A model generated the notes under the pieces. That model saw only the letters and a list, made by a program, of their open reading frames with translations. It was not told where the DNA came from and searched no databases. This document shows, piece after piece, positions 1 through 5,110 of a stretch of DNA of 7,411 nucleotides. Position numbers and translations under genes: made by a program. Numbering within the stretch: the stretch's first letter is position 1; each line of letters starts with the position of its first letter. Origin of the DNA: Promethearchaeota archaeon (lineage in GTDB: Archaea; Asgardarchaeota; Lokiarchaeia; Sigynarchaeales; SOKP01); assembly GCA_014730295.1 (NCBI GenBank), contig WJIN01000404.1:1-7411 (forward strand). The letters run 5' to 3'.

Positions 1-96
1 TCAGCATTAGAATTTACCGACAGAATTTAATTAACATAGAACTTCCGATTTCGATAGATTTAAGAAATCATGAAGAATGAGTTGAAAGTTGAGAAT

Positions 97-110
97 AAAA
101 ATTAAAAAAA
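97..110 (-). terminator. T-rich terminator after the hemerythrin gene
   Basis: On the minus strand two T-runs (T7, then T5) lie about 46 bases past the hemerythrin stop codon, with no GC-rich hairpin before them. Bare T-tracts of this kind are the usual archaeal intrinsic termination signal. It would end the cooS-like/hemerythrin transcript. The surrounding DNA is AT-rich, so chance occurrence is possible. Confidence 0.45.
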
Positions 111-156
111 GTTGAAGATTTTTAGATTATTTTAGAGGTCCCGATTTTTGGTTTAC

Positions 157-690
157 CTATCCTTTCAGCTCATCGAGTACTTTCTCATATTTCTCATGGA
201 TGAGTTTCTTATCAAACTCCCAAAATTCATCGAGCATCTTATCTTGCTCTTCTTGGCTAAAATATTCCATTACCGGTATGAAAAAATGCTCATCCTCCTT
301 TACGATATGCTTGGGATAAAACGCGCTTAATTCATCTAATAATTCCAATACATCTTGAATAGCCTCAATATTTCCTTTTGTATAATTTTCTTTTGCCTCA
401 AGCAATTTTCCTACCGTATTTCGCGCCCATACATGTTCTTCAACCAATTCATCCATCGTCTTTTGATGTTCCGCAGATAGGTGTTTATTCTCAAGCTCTC
501 GAAAGAGAATATCCTCTTCTTTTCCGTGATGTGTTCGATCGGCATACATTCTGAAAAAATCTACGGTTTTATTTATGAAGATTGGGTTCACTTTGTTATG
601 TTTCTTTATTTTTTTGCGCTCTTCTTGGATTATAGGTACTATTTTTTCAATTAAGCGATGTTCTATCATTAAAGGACCAATAGGCATCAT
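157..690 (-). CDS. Hemerythrin-like (HHE) domain protein
   Basis: A 177-residue soluble all-helical protein of the hemerythrin HHE cation-binding family, whose members hold a non-haem di-iron centre that binds O2 or NO. Candidate ligands occur in family order: His11 (MIEHRLIEK), His54/His55 with Glu58/Glu59 (THHGKEED), His86 (EEHVWAR), then His128 with Glu132 (KHIVKED) and nearby His135. The length fits a single four-helix domain plus a C-terminal helix, and there is no signal peptide or membrane segment, so it should be cytoplasmic. It starts at ATG ATG, 36 bases after the cooS-like stop on the same strand, and is probably its operon partner. Roles reported for the family include O2 or NO sensing, O2 scavenging and iron storage; the sequence does not decide among them. 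Next to a CooS-family metalloenzyme, protection from O2 or NO is a reasonable inference. The family call is firm and the role is open. Confidence 0.9.
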   Translation of the reverse strand: MMPIGPLMIEHRLIEKIVPIIQEERKKIKKHNKVNPIFINKTVDFFRMYADRTHHGKEEDILFRELENKHLSAEHQKTMDELVEEHVWARNTVGKLLEAKENYTKGNIEAIQDVLELLDELSAFYPKHIVKEDEHFFIPVMEYFSQEEQDKMLDEFWEFDKKLIHEKYEKVLDELKG

Positions 691-702
691 TTTTTTCGCT
701 CT

Positions 703-710
703 TCACCTCT
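703..710 (-). promoter_or_regulatory. Ribosome binding site of the hemerythrin gene
   Basis: On the minus strand AGAGGTGA matches the anti-Shine-Dalgarno core (GGAGGTGATC). It lies in the 36-base gap between the cooS-like stop and the hemerythrin ATG, with 12 bases to the first ATG. This spacing is a little long but workable. A strong site here suits translation from a downstream position in a shared mRNA. Confidence 0.6.
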
Positions 711-726
711 TTAATCAGAATTTTAT

Positions 727-2631
727 TTAAATTCCTAGTTTCTTGCGTTTCTGTTCTATATGGTTGAGAATGTTTTTCACGGCTTCTTGGGTTTCCGTCT
801 CAACGTGTAATTGCGCACCGGTGATCGATTTAAGATCTTCAGTTAACAATTTCATTAGATCTGGTCCACCCGTCATCGTCGGAACGGGATTCACATATGT
901 ATAAAGTCCGAGGGCTAAAGCGAAGACAGCATCGATAGTAGCTTTTTGTTCCATGTATTCGGGGGCTGCTGCAGCTATTGGTAGATCCGATATGGGAACA
1001 TCCCCTAATGCATGGGCGATTGCTCCGAGTAAATCCGCTAATCGTCCTGTATCTGTACAGGTTCCAAAACTTAAAACCGGGGGTATATTCAATTGTTCGC
1101 ATACCGCCCGTAAGCCCGACCCTGCGAGGTCTTTCGCTTCAAGGTTGGTTAGACCTGCTACTTGGACTGCAGCATTTCCACATCCCATTGAAAGCACTAA
1201 TATATCATTTTTGATCAATTCTTTAGCGATATCAACTGTATGTACATCTTGTCCATAATCACGCAAGGAAGTGCACGACACTAATCCGACAACACCTCTA
1301 ATGCTACCCTCTTTGATGACGTCTAATAAAGGATCCAAGGAGCCTCCCAACGCAGTGAGGATCGATTCTGTAGAGAACCCCACAATCGTCTCGTTCAAAT
1401 CAAATCCGGTGAGGGGTTCAATAATTTCTTTTCGCTCTTTAAAGTTGTTAATAGCCATATCGATTAATTTTGCGGCTTGAGTTTCTGCCTTTTCTGGAAC
1501 ATAATTCTCTCGCTCCTCAATTCCTTCAAAGGCAACAACTTCACTCACGGGTATCAATTTGAACTTGTATTTCTTGGCATATAACGGGTCGATTGGCATC
1601 GAACAGTTCATATCTGCGACAAACACATCAACACAACCACTACCTAAAATGGCCTCCTGCATGATCCAATTTCCCGTAAATCCATAAAATACATCGTCCA
1701 TCTCCCATCGCTGAATCATCTCTTGACCCGTTTCAATATTTGCGATTATACGTAAACCCCTAGCTCCCGCTTCTCTTGCCTTCTCTTGCCACTCTGGGTG
1801 TCGAGCTAACTGAACCAATGCAAATCCCAAGAACGGTTCGTGCCCATTAGGTAATATATTTACGTAATCGGGATCCAAAACCCCCAAATTGACACGCATC
1901 GTATGAGGCTCTGGTATGCCGTATAATATATCTTGACAGAATTCATTTATTATCTGACTCTGATATGCCATCGCAATCCCAAGACGCATCGCCTTCAGAG
2001 CAAGGCTTTTATAATAACCGTCTACATTCGTCAAACAAGAACTCGTTGATAGCATCATCTCTCCAAATATTCCCCCGGGAAATATTCCTAGCTTTTTCCA
2101 TAAGTCCTGTCTCTCTTTTGGGGCTAGCGCTTCCACAATTTTACTCGGTTCATCATATTTCCTATTGAAATCTCGTTCAACATATTCACATAACTTAATG
2201 GCTGTCTCTTCCACTGAACCCGTGGTATCAATTCCCAATCTAGTGGCGAACGATTCGAGTTTTTCGGGGGATTTGATTTGGTAGGGAGTTGCGCCATTTG
2301 CCGTGGCTCGAAGGGTTTTTATGGTTTGTTCCGTATGATATTGATACGTTGAGGCGCCCATCACGTTTCTTAACAACATTTTCCGCATCGCCATCCCATC
2401 CGCAGTTATTCCGCACACGCCGCGTTTATCAATCGACGCATCCGCTCGGCATGGGCCATTCGAACAAAAATCACATCTCGCACCCTTTAAGCAAAACGGA
2501 CAGCGCTTGTCCGGATCTCCGCCAAATCCTTGCGCTTCAAATCGATCCCAAATATTATTCATCCCATCGCGCTTTATTCTCTCATAGCCTTTTCTTACAC
2601 TCTCATGATACGAAATTCGTTCTCCTTCCAT
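727..2631 (-). CDS. cooS: CooS-family (Ni-)CO dehydrogenase-like protein with deviant C-cluster; hybrid-cluster candidate
   Basis: A 634-residue protein, full length for anaerobic CO dehydrogenase CooS, which normally interconverts CO and CO2 as a homodimer. Residues are numbered from the ATG at 2631. The D-cluster pair is Cys44/Cys47 (CPFC), in place of the longer CX7C type. The B-cluster [4Fe-4S] cysteines are 53, 56, 61 and 73. Active-site positions present are His264 (NGHEP), Cys343, Cys453, Cys484, Cys525 (GTCTDT) and Lys563 (PEYMEQK). The ligand Cys295 of the Carboxydothermus CODH-II numbering is replaced by Glu300: ANIETGQE stands where GICCTGNE is expected. The proton-relay helix keeps one of four histidines. 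No cooC maturation gene or cooF lies beside it; a hemerythrin follows. ATG 2631 is preferred over GTG 2643 because a GGATGTGATC ribosome site overlaps the GTG. Family membership is certain. CO dehydrogenase activity is doubtful, and a Ni-free hybrid cluster with hydroxylamine- or NO-type chemistry is a live alternative. Confidence 0.93.
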   Translation of the reverse strand: MEGERISYHESVRKGYERIKRDGMNNIWDRFEAQGFGGDPDKRCPFCLKGARCDFCSNGPCRADASIDKRGVCGITADGMAMRKMLLRNVMGASTYQYHTEQTIKTLRATANGATPYQIKSPEKLESFATRLGIDTTGSVEETAIKLCEYVERDFNRKYDEPSKIVEALAPKERQDLWKKLGIFPGGIFGEMMLSTSSCLTNVDGYYKSLALKAMRLGIAMAYQSQIINEFCQDILYGIPEPHTMRVNLGVLDPDYVNILPNGHEPFLGFALVQLARHPEWQEKAREAGARGLRIIANIETGQEMIQRWEMDDVFYGFTGNWIMQEAILGSGCVDVFVADMNCSMPIDPLYAKKYKFKLIPVSEVVAFEGIEERENYVPEKAETQAAKLIDMAINNFKERKEIIEPLTGFDLNETIVGFSTESILTALGGSLDPLLDVIKEGSIRGVVGLVSCTSLRDYGQDVHTVDIAKELIKNDILVLSMGCGNAAVQVAGLTNLEAKDLAGSGLRAVCEQLNIPPVLSFGTCTDTGRLADLLGAIAHALGDVPISDLPIAAAAPEYMEQKATIDAVFALALGLYTYVNPVPTMTGGPDLMKLLTEDLKSITGAQLHVETETQEAVKNILNHIEQKRKKLGI

Positions 2632-2637
2632 ACTTAT

Positions 2638-2647
2638 GATCACATCC
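2638..2647 (-). promoter_or_regulatory. Ribosome binding site that sets the cooS-like start
   Basis: The minus-strand sequence GGATGTGATC matches the anti-Shine-Dalgarno complement GGAGGTGATC with one mismatch and ends 6 bases before ATG 2631. The competing GTG at 2643 lies inside this site and cannot use it, so the ATG start (634 residues) is favoured over the 638-residue reading. Confidence 0.65.
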
Positions 2648-2712
2648 TTTTTACTATTTTTAAATTGAATTTATTTAGGTTATTAATCTCGAACTTGCAC
2701 AACTTAGTAAGC

Positions 2713-2722
2713 TATATATAAT
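2713..2722 (-). promoter_or_regulatory. TATA box of the cooS-like operon
   Basis: On the minus strand TTTTAATTATATATAGC contains a clear archaeal-type TATA element. A transcription start about 26 bases downstream would fall near 2690, giving a leader of about 60 bases before the ATG at 2631. That fits a leadered mRNA with the ribosome site described at 2638-2647. Confidence 0.5.
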
Positions 2723-2737
2723 TAAAAGAATTCAGCC

Positions 2738-2747
2738 GAACATGTTC
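2738..2747. promoter_or_regulatory. Perfect palindrome GAACATGTTC upstream of the cooS-like promoter
   Basis: A perfect 10-base palindrome begins 15 bases upstream of the TATA box of the cooS-like operon. It overlaps a TTCAGCCGAA element (2731-2740) that resembles half-sites found at the divergent regulator promoter. The position suits a regulator site, possibly an activator. It is a candidate only: a 10-base palindrome can occur by chance. Confidence 0.35.
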
Positions 2748-3236
2748 AGAAACAGTAATCAATTGTCGCTAAATCGAAGATTTTCAGAAAAATATTTTAA
2801 AACAAATTTCTTATCATACAATTTACTCTTAATGTTTATGAAAGAATGATTGTTTTTTCCTAAATTCTGATCGGTTTTCTAATAACAACGCTATAAGCGT
2901 CCTTTCCTCCCCTATAATCTAAAATCACAAAGAAAAACCCCATAACCTATCTACTTATATTTAAGACGCTAATAATTGTAATTACACAAATTTGAGACGA
3001 TTTAGTAATATAATAGAGTCCCCTGAAGGTAAGTTGATACCACGTTTTAAATTTCCCCTATTTAATTTCATTCATATAGTTTTTCTGGTGCTCTTCGACT
3101 ATTTTAATAGGAAATCTCTAATACCGGGAGGATTACTGGCAATTTAGGATTTGGTCAATAATCAAAAAATGTAGAAATGAAGGGCTAAATACTTCATGGT
3201 AGAATTTCCTCAATATTTAAATGTGAAAATTTATTT

Positions 3237-3264
3237 AAAAAAGTTTTTTAGGATATTTTTTTTT
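3237..3264 (+). terminator. Orphan A6/T6 stem followed by T9 run
   Basis: AAAAAA-G-TTTTTT (3237-3249) could form only a weak A/T stem and is followed by nine T (3256-3264). On the plus strand this looks like an archaeal terminator, yet no gene is seen before it. It may end an unrecognised short transcript or simply be low-complexity DNA. Confidence 0.2.
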
Positions 3265-3299
3265 AATTTATATGTTCGCTACTAATAAATTAAAAATCG

Positions 3300-3335
3300 T
3301 TAAGCCGATCCCATTAACTTTTAACATCGGTTTAA
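3300..3335. promoter_or_regulatory. Inverted repeat TTAAGCCGAT / ATCGGTTTAA upstream of the regulator gene
   Basis: Two 10-base arms (3300-3309 and 3326-3335) are inverted copies with one mismatch, separated by 16 bases. The inner edge-to-edge layout puts arm centres about 26 bases apart, roughly two to three helical turns. It ends about 25 bases upstream of the TATA box of the lrp-like gene, a usual place for an Lrp-type autoregulatory or activator site. Binding by the adjacent regulator is inferred, not shown. Confidence 0.45.
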
Positions 3336-3360
3336 GCAGATTATTTCTTAAACATTAAAA

Positions 3361-3369
3361 ATATATTTA
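3361..3369 (+). promoter_or_regulatory. TATA box of the lrp-like gene
   Basis: ATTAAAAATATATTTATT contains an archaeal TATA element centred near 3365. The ATG at 3393 lies about 27 bases further on, the distance expected of the transcription start itself. The mRNA is therefore probably leaderless, which agrees with the lack of a ribosome binding site and favours ATG 3393 over TTG 3384. Confidence 0.5.
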
Positions 3370-3392
3370 TTAACTCCTAATGGTTGTCTATA

Positions 3393-3974
3393 ATGGATAT
3401 GAGTAAAAAAAAGAAGTTTAATGAGCTGCTCGGAATTGATGATGATGACAAAAAAATCATCGAAATGATTGAAGAGAATCCAGATATTACCCATAGTGAT
3501 ATCGCAAAGGAAATAGAAAAGAGCCAACCCGCAGTGGGTGCACGTATTATCAAGCTCGAGCGAAAGCATCTTTTAACTAAACAAGTTGGATTCAATATTA
3601 AGAAGGTTGATATTAAAACCGCGATCGTGTTTATCTCTACCAAGGATGTAGATGATATCGTAGAGAAAATACAAGGTTGTCCATTCATCAACCACGCATT
3701 TAAGATATCTGGAGATTATAATGTGCTCTGTTTTATCGCTGCCGCGGACTTACAAACTATAGAGCGGTTAGTAGATTTATGCTTCCGACGGGATCCGAAT
3801 GTACTTTCCGTCAAAACTAATATTCTGATTGACAGTATCCATGACTTCGTTGTGCCGATAGATTTTCAGATTGAGGATTTTGACGGACGATATTGTGGCC
3901 CCGACTGTCATCTTAAAACAGATATGCCCAAGTTCAAATTCGAACAAGAAGAAGCAGAAGAACCAGAAGCTTAA
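3393..3974 (+). CDS. Lrp/AsnC family transcriptional regulator with Cys-bearing C-terminal tail
   Basis: A 193-residue DNA-binding regulator. Residues about 14-62 form the AsnC-type winged helix-turn-helix (DDDDKKIIEMIEENPDITHS onward, then a recognition helix containing SQPAVGARIIKLE). Residues about 73-150 form the RAM ligand-binding/oligomerisation domain. The first residues are very lysine-rich. Typical family members have about 150 residues; this one adds a tail with a CGPDCH motif (Cys168, Cys172, His173) and ends in a Glu-rich stretch. Further cysteines are Cys96, Cys113 and Cys130. The tail cysteines could bind a metal or sense redox state; this is inference. The gene is divergent from the cooS-like operon, with an inverted repeat in front of its promoter, so autoregulation and control of the divergent operon are plausible. 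ATG 3393 is chosen on leaderless spacing; TTG 3384 would add three residues. The effector is unknown. Confidence 0.88.
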   Translation: MDMSKKKKFNELLGIDDDDKKIIEMIEENPDITHSDIAKEIEKSQPAVGARIIKLERKHLLTKQVGFNIKKVDIKTAIVFISTKDVDDIVEKIQGCPFINHAFKISGDYNVLCFIAAADLQTIERLVDLCFRRDPNVLSVKTNILIDSIHDFVVPIDFQIEDFDGRYCGPDCHLKTDMPKFKFEQEEAEEPEA

Positions 3975-3978
3975 AACA

Positions 3979-3992
3979 ATTTTTCTATTTTT
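3979..3992 (+). terminator. T-rich terminator after the lrp-like gene
   Basis: Two T5 tracts (ATTTTTCTATTTTTA) begin about 5 bases after the stop codon, with no GC hairpin, as expected for archaeal termination. This suggests that the regulator and the following flavodoxin-ferredoxin gene are separate transcripts. Confidence 0.45.
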
Positions 3993-4099
3993 ATTAGGCT
4001 CCACGATATCACGACTATATTTTCGAATTCATACCCATTTTTTAAAACATGTATAGGTAATTTTAAATGTCTGGATTCCATAATTTTCTATATTAGCTC

Positions 4100-4108
4100 A
4101 AATAATAC
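4100..4108 (+). promoter_or_regulatory. Possible TATA element of the flavodoxin-ferredoxin gene
   Basis: AAATAATAC lies about 34 bases before the ATG at 4138. Transcription would start within a few bases of the ATG, and no ribosome binding site is present, so the message may be nearly leaderless. The element is a weak TATA match. Confidence 0.25.
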
Positions 4109-4137
4109 ACAACCATACCACCATTTTTTGACTCCAC

Positions 4138-4926
4138 ATGACCACCACAATATATTATTTTACGGGTACGGGCAATTCTCTGAGTATTGCGAGAGGGATT
4201 GCGACAGAACTTGATGAGGCCGAACTAATTTTCATGCCAAACCATTGGAAGGATGAGGAAATTGTGGCGAAGAGCGAGCGAGTAGGATTTATTTTTCCCA
4301 TGTATTATTTCGGTTTGCCGCAAATCGTTTATGAATTTATAGAAAAGATCAATCTTGATATAGTTCAGTACTTATTCGCGGGAGTCGATAGGGACGGGAT
4401 TATGGACGGCGTTGCGTTTGTCCAGATTGAACAATTACTTTCTGAGAAGGGAAAGCAGCTGAATGCAGGGTGGTTCCTTCAAATGCCGAATAATGATATC
4501 CCGGTCGATGATCTTAACTCTGAAGAAGAAGTAAATGAAAAATTAAAGCAAGTCAAACCTCAGATCAAGGAAATTGCAAAATACATACGAGATAAGAAAA
4601 ACCATCCGCCACCACTCCCTAAAAAAATAATTAGATCAGTAGAGAAAACCAATACTATCTTTCGCAGGGGCGTTTTTACAATGGATCAGAATTATTATAC
4701 CGATGAGAGCTGTAGCTCATGCGGAATATGCGAGGAAGTATGCCCCATAGATAATATCATTATGGAAAATGGGAAACCCCAATGGCAACATACGTGCCAG
4801 ATGTGTGTGGCGTGTATTAATTTTTGTCCCGAAGAAGCCATCCAATATGCTGACAAAACTCAAGAGAGAGGGAGATACCATCATCCTGAGATTACCGTTC
4901 AAGAGATTATTGACCAAAAACTATGA
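4138..4926 (+). CDS. EFR1-type flavodoxin-ferredoxin fusion (electron-transfer protein)
   Basis: A 262-residue cytoplasmic redox protein. Residues 1 to about 150 are flavodoxin-like: strand YYF followed by the FMN phosphate loop FTGTGNS (8-14), then FPMYYFGLP (53-61), typical of this family. Residues about 183-240 are a bacterial-type 2[4Fe-4S] ferredoxin with both full CX2CX2CX3CP motifs: Cys192, 195, 198, 202 and Cys220, 223, 226, 230. The linker carries a PPPLP stretch (157-161). The protein should pass electrons between an FMN and two low-potential clusters; no partner is identified by the sequence. It lies downstream of the Lrp-like regulator but behind a T-rich stretch, so it probably has its own promoter. 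As a low-potential donor it could serve the nearby CooS-like enzyme, which lacks an adjacent CooF; this is inference from proximity. The start is the first ATG and gives a complete flavodoxin beta-strand. Confidence 0.9.
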   Translation: MTTTIYYFTGTGNSLSIARGIATELDEAELIFMPNHWKDEEIVAKSERVGFIFPMYYFGLPQIVYEFIEKINLDIVQYLFAGVDRDGIMDGVAFVQIEQLLSEKGKQLNAGWFLQMPNNDIPVDDLNSEEEVNEKLKQVKPQIKEIAKYIRDKKNHPPPLPKKIIRSVEKTNTIFRRGVFTMDQNYYTDESCSSCGICEEVCPIDNIIMENGKPQWQHTCQMCVACINFCPEEAIQYADKTQERGRYHHPEITVQEIIDQKL

Positions 4927-4932
4927 AAAACC

Positions 4933-4940
4933 TTTTTTTT
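4933..4940 (+). terminator. T8 terminator after the flavodoxin-ferredoxin gene
   Basis: Eight consecutive T start about 7 bases after the stop codon at 4924-4926, preceded by AAAAACC. This is a clear archaeal-type plus-strand terminator, sensible before the convergent antiporter fusion gene. Confidence 0.55.
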
Positions 4941-4969
4941 AAGAAAAACGGGATTAGACACATATTCTT

Positions 4970-4993
4970 AAATATCCCATGAAAATATCCCAT
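4970..4993. repeat. Short tandem direct repeat AAATATCCCAT x2
   Basis: The 11-base unit AAATATCCCAT occurs at 4970-4980 and again at 4983-4993, separated by two bases, in the gap between two convergent genes. It may be a slippage product; no function is evident. Confidence 0.5.
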
Positions 4994-5110
4994 ACAAACT
5001 ATTAATATGAGAATTAATTTAGAGCGGAAAGATTAATGGGATTGGTTAAACCCTCAGAAATCTTGAAAAAGGATAAATCCCCTCTCACGTTCCTATTAAT
5101 GCTGTAATTT

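Larger units (their letters stand above)
2644..3392. other. Long divergent intergenic region with no supported gene
   Basis: About 750 bases separate the divergent cooS-like and lrp-like genes. The region is AT-rich and stop-dense in all frames, and I see no credible protein gene, tRNA or recognisable riboswitch. It holds the two promoters, the palindrome at 2738-2747 and the inverted repeat at 3300-3335. It also has a small 5-bp hairpin ACGCT-ATA-AGCGT (2888-2900) followed by a pyrimidine tract, an isolated GGGAGG-like stretch near 3126 without a following start codon, and an A/T stem plus T9 run near 3237-3264. An undetected small RNA or a decayed gene remains possible. Confidence 0.6.

Noticed and set aside
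3..80. Plus-strand open frame of 25 codons at the left edge, ending in TGA at 78-80, possibly the tail of a gene convergent to the hemerythrin gene.
   Set aside because: Too short, with no recognisable motif, and another plus frame also ends nearby; not distinguishable from chance in AT-rich DNA.
839..1258. Frames of 78 to 101 codons overlapping the 3' half of the cooS-like gene on both strands.
   Set aside because: They lie wholly inside a well-supported CooS-family coding sequence and show no domain, start signal or biased composition of their own.
727..2631. Reading the CooS-family gene as evidence for Wood-Ljungdahl or CO-dependent energy metabolism.
   Set aside because: The active-site cysteine substitution and the absence of cooC, cooF, hydrogenase or acetyl-CoA synthase genes in the window make this unsupported here.
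3198..3287. Plus-strand 29-codon frame beginning ATGGTAGAATTTCC in the long intergenic region.
   Set aside because: Composed mainly of Phe, Lys, Tyr and Ile codons from A/T runs, runs through the T9 tract, and has no ribosome site or recognisable domain.
3380..3406. Mini open frame ATG..TAA of eight codons overlapping the start of the lrp-like gene, considered as an attenuating leader peptide.
   Set aside because: No ribosome site precedes it, and the TATA spacing predicts transcription starting near 3390-3393, so this ATG is probably not in the mRNA.
3377..3691. Minus-strand frames of 73 and 104 codons overlapping the lrp-like gene.
   Set aside because: Antisense shadows of a clear HTH-RAM coding sequence; their hydrophobic character is the usual product of reading Asp/Glu/Lys-rich codons backwards.
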